Shown: in pieces, positions 23,618 through 32,311 of the stretch
How positions within the stretch are numbered: the first letter of the stretch is position 1
Layout of the letters: every line of letters begins with the position of its first letter
Assembly: GCA_019311105.1 (NCBI GenBank)
Contig: JAFDDA010000046.1
Span: 1-57,301, forward strand
Length of the DNA stretch: 57,301 nt
From: Deltaproteobacteria bacterium
GTDB lineage: Bacteria; Myxococcota_A; UBA9160; JAFDDA01
Direction: 5' to 3'
Translations under genes and position numbers: made by a program
Notes under the pieces: model-generated
What the model saw: only the letters and a program-made list of their open reading frames with translations
Told to the model about the DNA's origin: nothing
The model's database searches: none

Positions 23618-24370
23618 CTAGGCCTCGTCTTCGCCAGGCGGTGCGGGTGGCACTTCCCGCACCTCCCACGGCTCGTGACGGCGCTGCATCCAGCGCACGG
23701 CGAACACGTCCACCAGGCCCACGAACAACCGATTGCCGATGCCGTACTTGCTCTCGCCATAGCGACGCGAGCGGTGAGCCACCGGCATCTCGGTGACGCG
23801 CGCGCCCTCGAGGCGCAGCAGGGTCGGCAGGAAGCGGTGCATGCCGCGGAACATCTTCACCCGCTTCGCGTGGCTCGCACGCATCACGCGCAGCGAACAG
23901 CCGACGTCGGACACGGACTCGTCGGTCATGCGGTTGCGGAAGCCGTTGGCAATCTTCGACGAGACCTTCCGCACCCAGTCGTCCTGGCGGTCGGCGCGCA
24001 CACCGTTCACCACGTCGGCCTCAGCGAGGTGTTCCATCATGCGCGGGATGTCGGCGGGGTCGTTCTGGAGATCCGCATCGAGGGTGGCGATGAACTCGCC
24101 GCGCGCGGCGCCGAACCCGGCCTCGAACGCCGCCGACTGGCCATGGTTGGCCTCGAGGGCGAGCACCCGGACTCGTGAATCCTTGGCCGCCAGGCCCCGC
24201 ATGACCTCCAGACTGCGATCCCGGCTCCCGTCGTCCACGAGCACGATCTCCACCCCGCCGGGCAGGCCGGACAGCGCGGCGTCGAGCTCGCGGTGGAGCG
24301 GCTCGAGCGAATCCTCTTCGTCGTAGATCGGGATCACCACCGACAAGCGGGGTGAAGCATCGCCGTCCAA
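23618..24370 (-). CDS. family 2 glycosyltransferase (polyprenyl-phosphate sugar synthase-like)
   Basis: A 250-residue GT2 enzyme of the dolichol-phosphate-mannose synthase/ArnC type: VVIPIYDEEDSLEPL, VDDGSRD (45-51), NHGQSAAFEAGF and the metal-binding DAD at 98-100 in TLDADLQNDP. It lacks the two C-terminal transmembrane helices of ArnC, so it is probably peripheral. Start TTG 24370 is chosen because AGGAGGT precedes it by 5 nt; no ATG fits. It is divergent from an ArnT-like transferase, which suggests it makes the lipid-linked donor for that enzyme. Confidence 0.87.
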   Translation of the reverse strand: MDGDASPRLSVVIPIYDEEDSLEPLHRELDAALSGLPGGVEIVLVDDGSRDRSLEVMRGLAAKDSRVRVLALEANHGQSAAFEAGFGAARGEFIATLDADLQNDPADIPRMMEHLAEADVVNGVRADRQDDWVRKVSSKIANGFRNRMTDESVSDVGCSLRVMRASHAKRVKMFRGMHRFLPTLLRLEGARVTEMPVAHRSRRYGESKYGIGNRLFVGLVDVFAVRWMQRRHEPWEVREVPPAPPGEDEA

Positions 24371-24371
24371 C

Positions 24372-24408
24372 GGGCACCTCCTGGGCCGACGGAGGGGGCA
24401 CCTCCTGG
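24372..24408. repeat. 13-bp direct repeat containing two AGGAGGT sites
   Basis: GGGCACCTCCTGG occurs at 24372-24384 and again at 24396-24408 (24-bp period). On the minus strand each copy carries AGGAGGTGCCC; the proximal one serves the TTG start of the GT2 gene. Confidence 0.7.
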
Positions 24409-24422
24409 CCCTGGAGGGTAAC

Positions 24423-26126
24423 GTGGCGCCCACGATGGACGCGAGGGAAAGCTCGGTCAGTTTCGGCGGCCTCGATGGGCGCTGGGTTCTTGCCCTGGCC
24501 GCGCTGCTTCTGCTGCTTCCGGCCCTTGGGTCGGTCGGGCTCTCGGCTCCGGACGAGCCGCGCGCAGCGGCGGTGGCGCGCGAGATGTTTTCGATGGAGC
24601 ACGGTCGGTCCGGCCTGGCGCTGCTTCATCTGAACGGCGAGGCCTACACCCAGAAGCCGCCGCTCTACTACTGGATGGCGAGCGCGGTGTCGCTCCTTCC
24701 CGGCCGTGTGACCGAGTGGAGCGCGCGTCTGCCGTCGGCCCTCGCGGGCTTGGTGACGCTGTGGCTCACGTTCGTGTTCGGTCGGCGCCTGCTCGGCACG
24801 CGCACGGCCCTGCTCGGTGCCGCGCTGCTCCTCACGACCTACAAGTTCGGCCACCTGGCGCGGCGGGTTCAGTTCGACGTCGTCCTCACGGCCTTCGAAC
24901 TCGGCGCCCTGCTCTTCTGGTGGCGGCTCGACCGCGACCTCGGAACCGCAGCCCGCAACCGGCTCGCCCTGCACGCCTGCATGGGCCTCGCCCTGCTCAC
25001 CAAGGGGCCCGTCGGTTTCCTCATCCCGATGTTGGTGATCGGCGCGTACCTCGCTGTAGAAGGCCGCGTGCGCGACCTACGCCGCGCCGTGTCCCCGCTC
25101 GCACTCGTGGTCTCCCTCGGCCCGATCCTCGCGTGGCTTGCCGCCGCCGTGGCGCTTGCACCCCCCGGCTTCTTCGGTGAAGCCGTGGGCGGTGGCGTCC
25201 TCTCGCGCTTCTTCTCCGGCACTTCCCACGCACGCCCCTTCTACTACTTCGCCTATCAGTTCCCGCTCGAGTTCCTTCCCTGGGCCCTGCTCTGGCCGAC
25301 CGTGGTGTGGGCAGCGCGCCAACGCATCTTCGTGGAGGGTGGCGACGAAGAGCAGCGCCGCACCTGGCGCTTCCTGCTGGTCTGGGTCGCCGTGAACCTC
25401 GCCTTTTTCAGCTTGTCGGCGGGCAAGCGCGGGCTTTATCTCCTGCCCTGCTTCCCCGCCGTCGCACTGCTCTGCGCAGACGCGCTCCGTGCGCTGCTGG
25501 CCGGCCGGGCACGGCCGCCGTGGGCGCTATCCGCCGTCGCGGGCGCGATGTGCCTCGCCCTGGTGGGCGTGGCCGTGCACTTCGGGCGACTCGGCGAAGT
25601 CGCCGGTGCGCCGCTTCCGCCACTCTTCCTCGGCCTGCTCGCAGCGATCCCGATGCTTGGCGCGATCGCATGGGTGGCGAGGGTGCGCAGCGGGCGAACC
25701 GAGCACGTGGCCGCGGTGGCCGTCGCATGCGTCTGGGGCATCGAGGTCGCGGTGTTCACCGTATTGAACCCGGCCCTCGACCCGATCCGCTCGGTCGAAC
25801 CCGTGGCGGCCGCGGCCGTGCGCCACCTGACGCCCGGCGAACCCGTCGCCTTGCTCGGATCGCGCGCGATGATCGGCGGACTTTCGTACTACGCCGAACG
25901 TCCCGTGAAGTGGCTCGACGAAATCGAGGAGGTGCCCGGCTACTTCGCGGCGGGCGGGAAGGCCTTGGTGATCAAGGCGGGCAAACTTCGAAAAGTGCGC
26001 AAGGTCGCCGAGGTCGTGGTGCTCGAACGCTTGCGCGAAGGCGACCGCGCGTTGTTGGTGGTCGGCCCCGCGGATGCGAGACGCAGCGTTCCGAATCCTG
26101 CTCCGAGCGCCGAACCTATGCCCTGA
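24423..26126 (+). CDS. ArnT-like integral membrane glycosyltransferase (GT83/PMT superfamily)
   Basis: A 567-residue protein with about a dozen hydrophobic helices. The first periplasmic loop has the catalytic-type Asp-Glu in APDEPRAA (about residue 41) and LNGEAYTQKPPLYYWM, a hallmark of ArnT and related undecaprenyl-phosphate-dependent sugar transferases. It moves a sugar from a polyprenyl-phosphate donor onto lipid A, another lipid or a protein on the periplasmic side. Start GTG 24423 follows GGAGG by 5 nt. The neighbouring divergent GT2 could supply the donor. Confidence 0.88.
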   Translation: MAPTMDARESSVSFGGLDGRWVLALAALLLLLPALGSVGLSAPDEPRAAAVAREMFSMEHGRSGLALLHLNGEAYTQKPPLYYWMASAVSLLPGRVTEWSARLPSALAGLVTLWLTFVFGRRLLGTRTALLGAALLLTTYKFGHLARRVQFDVVLTAFELGALLFWWRLDRDLGTAARNRLALHACMGLALLTKGPVGFLIPMLVIGAYLAVEGRVRDLRRAVSPLALVVSLGPILAWLAAAVALAPPGFFGEAVGGGVLSRFFSGTSHARPFYYFAYQFPLEFLPWALLWPTVVWAARQRIFVEGGDEEQRRTWRFLLVWVAVNLAFFSLSAGKRGLYLLPCFPAVALLCADALRALLAGRARPPWALSAVAGAMCLALVGVAVHFGRLGEVAGAPLPPLFLGLLAAIPMLGAIAWVARVRSGRTEHVAAVAVACVWGIEVAVFTVLNPALDPIRSVEPVAAAAVRHLTPGEPVALLGSRAMIGGLSYYAERPVKWLDEIEEVPGYFAAGGKALVIKAGKLRKVRKVAEVVVLERLREGDRALLVVGPADARRSVPNPAPSAEPMP

Positions 26127-26198
26127 GTGCAGCCTCCCGCCACGTGCGTCGAGGCTCGGCAACCCCACGCGGGTGAAGCGAAAAATGCCCGCTTCGGC

Positions 26199-26204
26199 TA
26201 TCCT
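26199..26204 (+). promoter_or_regulatory. -10 element upstream of gltA
   Basis: TATCCT in CTTCGGCTATCCTCAC, about 58 nt before the gltA ATG. It resembles the TATCAT box of efp. Confidence 0.35.
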
Positions 26205-26261
26205 CACTTCGCTGCGCCCAACGGCGAGCTCCTGACGACAAGCCGAGCGCGAGGGGGATTC

Positions 26262-27548
26262 ATGGCGAAGACGGCCGAGCTTCGTTTCGACGGCCAGACG
26301 ATCGAGCTTCCCATCATCGAAGGCTCCGAGGGCGAACGCGCCATCGACATCGGCGCGTTGCGGAGCAAGACGGGCCTCATCACCCTCGACCCCGGCTACG
26401 TCAACACCGGGTCCTGCACCAGCGCCATCACCTTCATCGACGGTGAAGAGGGCATCCTCCGCTACCGCGGCTACCCGATCGAAGAGCTCGCCGAGAAAAG
26501 CACCTTCCTCGAGTGCGCCTACCTGCTGATGTACGGCGAGCTGCCGAAGCGCGAGGTTCTCCACGCCTTCGTCGATTCGATCCGTCGACACACCATGCTG
26601 CACGAAGACTTCCGGGGGTTCTTCAAAGCACTCCCCAAGGACGCGCATCCGATGGCGGCGTGCGCCGCCGCCGTGGGCGCCCTCGCCACGTTCTACCCCG
26701 ACTCCCTCGACCCCGTGGACGAACGCCAGCTCGAGATCTCGACCCACCGCCTGATCGCAAAGCTGCCGACGCTCGCCACCTACGCTTACAAGCACTCCAT
26801 CGGCCAGCCCTTCATGTACCCGGACAACCGACTCTCCTACGTCGGAAACTTCCTGCACATGATGTTCGGGACGCCCTGCGAGGATTTCGAGATCGACCCG
26901 GTCGTGCGCAAGGCCATCGACCTGTTGCTGATCCTCCATGCCGACCACGAGCAGAACTGCTCGGCCAGCACTGTGCGTCTGGTGGGCTCGTCCAACGTGA
27001 ACCTGTTCGCCTCGGTCTCCTCGGGCATCACGGCCCTCTGGGGCCCGCGGCACGGCGGTGCCAATCAGGACGTGATCGAGATGCTGACCGCGATCCGCGA
27101 CGAGGGCCTTTCCGGCAAGGAATTCGTCGAGCGCGCCAAGAGCCGCGAGGCCGACGCCGCGCGCCTCACCGGGTTCGGGCACCGCGTCTACAAGAACCAC
27201 GACCCGCGCGCGACGGTCATCAAGAAGGCCTGCTTCGAGGTGCTCGAGAAGATGGGCATCCACTCGAAGCTGCTCGAGATCGCCGTCGAGTTGGAAGAGA
27301 TCGCCCTGAAGGACGAGTACTTCGTCGAGCGCAAGCTCTACCCGAACGTCGACTTCTACTCGGGCGTGATCTACAGCGCCATCGGCACACCGCCCAACAT
27401 GTTCACCGCCATGTTCGCCATCGGCCGCCTGCCGGGCTGGATCGCCCAGTGGATGGAGATGCACGACGACAAGCACAAGATCGGGCGGCCCCGCCAGGTC
27501 TACGTCGGTGAGAACCAGCGCGACTACGTCGAGCTCGAAGACCGTTAG
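26262..27548 (+). CDS. gltA: citrate synthase
   Basis: A 428-residue type II-length citrate synthase that condenses acetyl-CoA and oxaloacetate. Signature regions: LDPGYVNTGSCTSAITFIDG, ILRYRGYPIEELA, the active-site His in WGPRHGGANQ, the second His in GFGHRVYKNHDPR, and the Asp region VDFYSGVIYSAIG. The C-terminus ends RPRQVYVG as usual. ATG 26262 is preceded by GAGGGGG. The aminotransferase gene that follows overlaps or abuts it, suggesting co-transcription. Confidence 0.97.
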   Translation: MAKTAELRFDGQTIELPIIEGSEGERAIDIGALRSKTGLITLDPGYVNTGSCTSAITFIDGEEGILRYRGYPIEELAEKSTFLECAYLLMYGELPKREVLHAFVDSIRRHTMLHEDFRGFFKALPKDAHPMAACAAAVGALATFYPDSLDPVDERQLEISTHRLIAKLPTLATYAYKHSIGQPFMYPDNRLSYVGNFLHMMFGTPCEDFEIDPVVRKAIDLLLILHADHEQNCSASTVRLVGSSNVNLFASVSSGITALWGPRHGGANQDVIEMLTAIRDEGLSGKEFVERAKSREADAARLTGFGHRVYKNHDPRATVIKKACFEVLEKMGIHSKLLEIAVELEEIALKDEYFVERKLYPNVDFYSGVIYSAIGTPPNMFTAMFAIGRLPGWIAQWMEMHDDKHKIGRPRQVYVGENQRDYVELEDR

Positions 27549-28356
27549 TACCCGGTCCTCCGCAAGCGAACTCTGCTGGGTGGATGGGCGCGTCGTCTCG
27601 GCGCGCGAGCCCTCCCTCCCCGTGGACGACAGCGCCTTCCGCGAGGGCCGCGGCTGCTTCTCGACCGCACGCTGGACCGGCGCGGGCCTCCGCTTCGAAG
27701 CCCGGCACCTGGCACGTCTCGCTCGCGACGCGACCGGGCTCGGCATCGGCCGCGTCGATGCGGATGAGGCGCGGCGCGCCTACCACGAACTTGGTCAGGC
27801 GGCCTTCGGCGACGCGGAGGGCGTGCTCCGGCTCCAGGCGAGCCGCGGCCCCGGGGGCCGAGTTCGGCTCGTAGCCACCGCGCGCCGCCTCGGCCCCGAC
27901 CCCGCCACGTTCCGCGCGATCACCCTCCCCGCGATCCATGACGGCGCCGTCCTCTACCGGGGCGCAAAGGTCTCGAACCGGCTGCTCCACGCCCTCGCCT
28001 CCGATCAGCTCGCGGAATCGGGCATGGACGAAGGGCTGCTCTTCGATTCCCAGGGGCGGTTGGTCGAGGGGATCCGAAGCAACCTCGTCTTCCTCGCGCC
28101 GGGTGGCGTGGCCTGCACTCCGCCCGAAGCGCGCGGCGCGGTGGCGGGCATCGCCCTCGAGGTCGCCAGCGAACATCTCGAGATCGTGCGAGCCGATCTA
28201 CTGCGTGAGGACGTTGCGGGCGCACAGGAACTCGTCGCGTTGAACGCGGTCCGCGGCGCGGTGGCCATCGTCGAACTCGACGGCCGACCCGTCGGCGACG
28301 GGCGGCCGGGTCCCCTCGCAGCGCGGCTTGCAGCGGCGCTGGACGTCGCGGTTTGA
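27508..28356 (+). CDS. class IV aminotransferase / 4-amino-4-deoxychorismate lyase-like
   Basis: About 258-282 residues of the PLP fold-type IV family (PabC, BCAT, D-amino-acid aminotransferase). Visible features are WVDGRVVSAREPSLPVDDSAFREGRG, the PLP-lysine region YRGAKVSNRLLHAL and the cofactor-binding EGIRSNLVFLA. Size and lack of BCAT-specific motifs favour a PabC-like lyase for folate synthesis, but this is not proven. The start is unclear: ATG 27508 overlaps gltA by 41 bp and adds an unaligned tail; GTG 27580 would begin inside the conserved VDG. Confidence 0.75.
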   Translation: MRTSATTSSSKTVSTRSSASELCWVDGRVVSAREPSLPVDDSAFREGRGCFSTARWTGAGLRFEARHLARLARDATGLGIGRVDADEARRAYHELGQAAFGDAEGVLRLQASRGPGGRVRLVATARRLGPDPATFRAITLPAIHDGAVLYRGAKVSNRLLHALASDQLAESGMDEGLLFDSQGRLVEGIRSNLVFLAPGGVACTPPEARGAVAGIALEVASEHLEIVRADLLREDVAGAQELVALNAVRGAVAIVELDGRPVGDGRPGPLAARLAAALDVAV

Positions 28357-28376
28357 CCGAGTAGGCTGACGCCGAC

Positions 28377-28415
28377 ATGACGAGTCTCTTTGAACTTCGG
28401 ACTTCGCTCCGATGA
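28377..28415 (+). CDS. possible 12-residue leader ORF coupled to the YfcH-like gene
   Basis: ATG 28377 opens a 12-codon frame (MTSLFELRTSLR) whose TGA overlaps the ATG of the SDR gene as ATGA. TAGGCT ends 9 nt before the ATG. It could couple translation of the next gene; it may also be chance. Confidence 0.3.
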   Translation: MTSLFELRTSLR

Positions 28416-29317
28416 GCCACGGCCCCGTCGTCCTGACCGGAGGGACGGGCCTCGTCGGCGGCGCGCTCCTCCCCCAGCTCCGCGCACTCGGAGCCCCGAT
28501 TCGCGCTCTGGTCCGCCGCCCGGGCAGCCTCCGCAACGTGGAAGAAACCGTCTGGGACGGCGTTCACGCACCGACGGGAACTCTCGCCGGCGCCGAGGCC
28601 CTGATCCACCTCGCTGGCGAACCCGTCTTCGGCGGCCTCCCGACGGCCGCACGTCGCGAGCGCCTGCGCACGAGCCGCGTCGACTCGACCCGCGCCCTGG
28701 TCGGGGCCCTCGCCGAACTCCCGGAAGCCGAACGGCCCAGGACGTTCCTTTGTGCGTCGGCCGTCGGCTACTACGGCGACCGGGGGGACGATGCGCTCGT
28801 CGAATCCACCGCGCCCGGCGACGGTCTGCTGGCCGACCTGTGCGTCGACTGGGAAGCGGCGGCGGCCGAAGCCGAGCGGCTCGGTGTCCGCACCTGCTCG
28901 TTTCGCATCGGTGTGGTCTTGTCGAGGCGTGGCGGCGCGCTGGCCCTGATGGCGAGGCCGTTCCGGCTCGGGCTTGGGGGCCGACTCGGCAACGGACGTC
29001 AGTGGTTCCCGTGGGTCCACCTCGACGACCTGACGGCCATGCTGCGCGAAGCCCTCTCGGACGATCGCTGGCGTGGCCCGGTCAACGCCGTCGCACCGAA
29101 CCCCGTGCGCAACGTCGACCTCACGCGTGCGATCGGCCGGGCGGTGGGCCGCCCCGCCTTCATCCCGGTCCCCGCCTTGGCAGTCCGCGCCGCCCTCGGC
29201 CCGCTGGCGGACGAACTGCTCGGAAGCAAGCGCGTCGAGCCGCGCGCGGCCCTCGGCTTGGGTTTCGAGTTTCGGATGCCGGAGCTGGCGCAGGCGTTGG
29301 CCGCCGAACTCGGCTAG
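28412..29317 (+). CDS. TIGR01777/YfcH family SDR (NAD-dependent epimerase-like)
   Basis: A 301-residue SDR. TGGTGLVGGAL (9-19) binds NAD(P), followed by WDGVHAP, ALIHLAGEPVFGG, TSRVDSTRALV, CASAVGYYGDRGDD, FRIGVVLSRRGGAL and the highly characteristic RQWFPWVHLDDL of YfcH proteins. The physiological substrate of this family is not known. No SD is evident before ATG 28412, and a 12-codon ORF overlaps its start. Confidence 0.92.
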   Translation: MSHGPVVLTGGTGLVGGALLPQLRALGAPIRALVRRPGSLRNVEETVWDGVHAPTGTLAGAEALIHLAGEPVFGGLPTAARRERLRTSRVDSTRALVGALAELPEAERPRTFLCASAVGYYGDRGDDALVESTAPGDGLLADLCVDWEAAAAEAERLGVRTCSFRIGVVLSRRGGALALMARPFRLGLGGRLGNGRQWFPWVHLDDLTAMLREALSDDRWRGPVNAVAPNPVRNVDLTRAIGRAVGRPAFIPVPALAVRAALGPLADELLGSKRVEPRAALGLGFEFRMPELAQALAAELG

Positions 29318-29323
29318 CCCGGG

Positions 29324-30649
29324 CTAGCGCCCTCGGCGAAGCCGCTGGATGTCGACATAGCGCCGCAGGTCGCTGCGCTTCGGCATCGTCCCGTGGGAAT
29401 CCCAGAAGTCGAGGCGGTTGCCCGTGCCCGTCTGGACGTTGGCGATCGACTCCGAAACGACGCGCACGTCGCGCGGCACCTCGACGCCCTCCCAGGACGG
29501 ATACCAATCTCGTGCGGCGATCCCCTGCAGGTCGTCCTCACTCCAGCGGTGGTTGTGCGTGATGATCTTCCACAGTGCGCCCGTGTGGTCGTAGGCGAAG
29601 GAGTAGAGCGGCGTCAGGGTCTGGCGATCGAGCCAGATCTCCTTGCGCTGATAGGGGTGCAGCTCGTCCTTCGGCGTCATCACGAGCAGGACTGCCCGGC
29701 GCAACTCCCAGCGGTCGCTGGCGTAGGAGAAGCCGCTCGGCCCGAAGCTCTTGTCGTTCTCGGCGGCCTCGACGTAGGGAAAGCCGAGGCGCTTCGTGTT
29801 CATGGGCGCCAGCACGAACCGCTCGCTCGAGCACTTCCAGTCGTACTGGACAGGCAGACCCGAGAACGAGAAGAGATCGTCGAAGCTGAAATCCGTCCCG
29901 GCGACGGCGGAGCTGCGCTGGGTCTGGGAGACCTTGCGAATGCGCCGGATGTCGCGGTTGTAGATCCAGGTTTCCTCGGGCTGAGCCGTCGCGCGCGGGC
30001 CCATCGAGGCGTCATACCGATAGGTGAGCGTGCGGGTGCCCTCGGCCTCCTTCGGCTTCTCCACCTGGAAGCCGATCACGACGAGCCGACGCTCGGCCTT
30101 GAAGACATCCCCTCCTTCGTCGGCGAACTGCGGCTCGAGCCGGTGTTTCAGGTAGTAGGCCGAAGTCGTGCCCTGATAGGTCAGCGGCAACTGTTCGCCG
30201 CGATCCCAGTACGTGTACCGGAAGTGCGCGTCGGCCCCGAAGCCCTGCCAGCGATAGTTGAAGTTCCAGATGATCTTCGAACCCGCCTTCGGGTCGTCCT
30301 TGCAATCGATCGCATCCATCGGGAAGGGCTGCCCCCCGACGTAGCCGAGCAGCGAGCCATCCGGGCCGATCTTCGCCTTGCCGCGGTTCGCATCGCTAGC
30401 GCGGCGATACAGATCGGCGGGCCGGTAGTCGCGCTGCGACGGCCCGATCTCCATCTCCATGCCATCGAAGAAGTAGAGGTCGCGGTGGGCCCAGACCTGC
30501 GGCGGGACCCATGGCCGGAGCGTCTTGCTTGCGGCGTTGTCGACGCGGTCACCGGCTGCGAAGGGGAAGTCGGCGGGCGGCTCGGCGCGGGCGGGCGCAG
30601 CGAAGGCCCACACGAGGAGGCATGCAAAGAGCGAACGGGTGCGTTTCAT
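29324..30649 (-). CDS. DUF1329 domain outer-membrane/periplasmic protein
   Basis: A 441-residue exported protein with a signal peptide (residues 1-22). Typical DUF1329 segments: GYVGGQPFP, WNFNYRWQGFGAD, RRIRKVSQTQRSS, DDLFSFSGLPVQYDWKC, RRAVLLVMTPKDELHPYQRKEIWLDRQT. DUF1329 proteins are beta-rich, LolB-like, and are often linked genetically to RND exporters and degradation of hydrophobic compounds, though none of these is adjacent. A TATGCT box (30693-30698, minus strand) lies about 45 nt upstream of ATG 30649. Confidence 0.9.
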   Translation of the reverse strand: MKRTRSLFACLLVWAFAAPARAEPPADFPFAAGDRVDNAASKTLRPWVPPQVWAHRDLYFFDGMEMEIGPSQRDYRPADLYRRASDANRGKAKIGPDGSLLGYVGGQPFPMDAIDCKDDPKAGSKIIWNFNYRWQGFGADAHFRYTYWDRGEQLPLTYQGTTSAYYLKHRLEPQFADEGGDVFKAERRLVVIGFQVEKPKEAEGTRTLTYRYDASMGPRATAQPEETWIYNRDIRRIRKVSQTQRSSAVAGTDFSFDDLFSFSGLPVQYDWKCSSERFVLAPMNTKRLGFPYVEAAENDKSFGPSGFSYASDRWELRRAVLLVMTPKDELHPYQRKEIWLDRQTLTPLYSFAYDHTGALWKIITHNHRWSEDDLQGIAARDWYPSWEGVEVPRDVRVVSESIANVQTGTGNRLDFWDSHGTMPKRSDLRRYVDIQRLRRGR

Positions 30650-30766
30650 CGGGTGTAAAGACGTCCCATGGTCGGCTGCGGTTTCGGGGCCGAGCATACC
30701 GGTTGGACGCAGGCCGGCCCGCGTTTATTTCGTTGGAGAAACGGTGGTTTGAGGCGGAGTATCCAG

Positions 30767-31189
30767 CTAGCGGCGCGCGGGGAAGGCTTCGAGCAGCACG
30801 TCTCGCAGCAGTGGCGCGGTCGGGCCCTTCTCGACGAGCGAGAAGCCAAGCGAAACCGAGGGCGGCTTCGGCGAGGCGGTCTGTTCCGCGAACGAGAGCA
30901 TCAGCCGGTCGACGATGTCCTCGGCCTGGGCACGGTCGACGTCGGCCAGGAAGAGCACCGAGCGCTCGCGCGTCATGCGAAAGATCGAATCCTCCATGCG
31001 CAGAGCGCTCTCGATGAAGTCCATGAACTCCGAGATCTGCAGGTCGCCGTCGCGGCCGGCGACGCCCACCACGACCGAGCCCACGTCGTGGGCCTCGGCA
31101 AGGCCGACGACCCGGTCCATCAGCTCGCGCAGGCGGCGGGGATCGGTTCGGGCCAGGTCATCGTTCTTCGCGTCGCTTCTGGAGGTCAT
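30767..31189 (-). CDS. small degenerate GGDEF-domain protein
   Basis: A 140-residue protein. LRMEDSIFRMTRERSVLFLADVDRAQAEDIVDRLMLSF aligns in layout with the LRxxD-x-hxR-x-GGDEF-hhhL core of diguanylate cyclases, but the GGDEF position reads MTRERS, so GTP cyclisation is not expected. SVSLGFSLVEKG matches the downstream beta-strand. Possible roles are c-di-GMP or GTP binding, or a heterodimer partner. ATG 31189 follows GGGAG at about 8 nt. It is monocistronic and divergent from ctaA. Confidence 0.6.
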   Translation of the reverse strand: MTSRSDAKNDDLARTDPRRLRELMDRVVGLAEAHDVGSVVVGVAGRDGDLQISEFMDFIESALRMEDSIFRMTRERSVLFLADVDRAQAEDIVDRLMLSFAEQTASPKPPSVSLGFSLVEKGPTAPLLRDVLLEAFPARR

Positions 31190-31354
31190 TACGTGGCTCC
31201 CATCGGCGGGACGGGCCGGGTCCTGAAGCCCTCGGGGTTCTGCCGGAGGGCCGTGGGCTCCATGGAATGGTAGCCGCCCAGAGCCGCCCAAGGGGCTAGG
31301 CTCCGAGCCGCGCTGCTCCCCGGCCGAGCGGCCCCCCGGAAATGAAGGCAACCC

Positions 31355-32311
31355 GTGGCTTCCCACCCTCTGGAAATCTCCGAGTCCGACGACCACAGGG
31401 TGGCCGGCCGTCTGGCCGCGGGCTTCGCTGCGCTGCTCGTCGGGACCGTGGGCCTCATGACCCTGGGCGCCCTCGTGCGCGCCCACGAGGCGGGCCTGGC
31501 TTGCCCCGATTGGCCGCTCTGCTTCGGCGAGGTCGTCCCTGAGTTCGACGTGAAGGTGGCCTTCGAGTGGAGCCACCGCGTGCTGGCCGGGAGTCTCTCC
31601 CTCGTCTTCGCGGGCCTGGCGTTCGTGGCGTGGCGACGGCCCGGGCTTGCCGCGGTGCGAGGCCATCTGGTGACGACGACTCTCGTCCTCGGCATCCAGA
31701 TCCTGGTCGGCGCGCTGACGGTCTGGGAACTGCTCGCGTCGTGGGCGGTGACCTCGCACCTGTTGACCGGCAACGCCTTTGCCATCGCGATCCTGATGTG
31801 CGGGCTTCGGCTGCGCGAAATCGCGCATCCCGACGCTGCGGTTCCGCCCGTCCCCAGCGCGACGCGCGCACTGGTCGCGCTGGCCACTCTGTCGCTTCTT
31901 GCACAGATCGCCCTCGGCGGGCTCGTCTCCTCGACCTTCGCCGGCCTCGCCTGCCCCGAGTGGCCCGCCTGCAACGGCGGGCAGTGGTTCCCCTCGTGGC
32001 GCGGCTCGGTCGGGCTGCACCTGCTCCACCGGTACAACAGCTACCTGCTGTGGGTCCTGATCGCGGCCGCCGCCGGTGCGGCCCGCGGTGTGCACGGCCT
32101 GGCGGGGCCGACGCTCGCTGCTCTCGCCCTGGCCACACTCCAGGTCGGGGCCGGGGTCGCGAACGTCGTGCTGGGGTTGCCCGTGGAGGTGACGGGCTTG
32201 CACTCATTCCTCGCGGCGCTGCTGGTATTGAGCACGGCGACGGCCGTGCGCCGCAGCCTCCGCACACCGTCGGCCGTGCGCCGCAGCCTTCGCACACCGA
32301 CGGCCGGCTAG
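31355..32311 (+). CDS. ctaA: heme A synthase (CtaA/COX15)
   Basis: A 318-residue membrane enzyme with eight predicted helices in two homologous halves; it oxidises heme O to heme A for cytochrome oxidase. Heme ligands: His74 (EWSHRVLAG), His135 (TSHLLTGN), His225 (LLHRYNS) and His283 (GLHSFLAAL). Paired cysteines Cys50/56 (ACPDWPLC) and Cys200/206 (ACPEWPAC) appear in both halves. Start GTG 31355 follows AAGG. The last ~20 residues are a 30-bp tandem repeat (AVRRSLRTPS/T). It is convergent with, and overlaps, the stop of the DJ-1 gene. Confidence 0.93.
   Translation: MASHPLEISESDDHRVAGRLAAGFAALLVGTVGLMTLGALVRAHEAGLACPDWPLCFGEVVPEFDVKVAFEWSHRVLAGSLSLVFAGLAFVAWRRPGLAAVRGHLVTTTLVLGIQILVGALTVWELLASWAVTSHLLTGNAFAIAILMCGLRLREIAHPDAAVPPVPSATRALVALATLSLLAQIALGGLVSSTFAGLACPEWPACNGGQWFPSWRGSVGLHLLHRYNSYLLWVLIAAAAGAARGVHGLAGPTLAALALATLQVGAGVANVVLGLPVEVTGLHSFLAALLVLSTATAVRRSLRTPSAVRRSLRTPTAG
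32241..32300. repeat. 30-bp tandem repeat at the 3' end of ctaA
   Basis: Two copies (32241-32270, 32271-32300; 28 of 30 identical) followed by a partial CGGCCG. In frame it duplicates AVRRSLRTP at the CtaA C-terminus. Confidence 0.9.

Noticed and set aside
25527..27746. 739-codon minus-strand frame opposite the ArnT-like gene and gltA
   Set aside because: Antisense to citrate synthase; repetitive Val/Gly/His composition without motifs.
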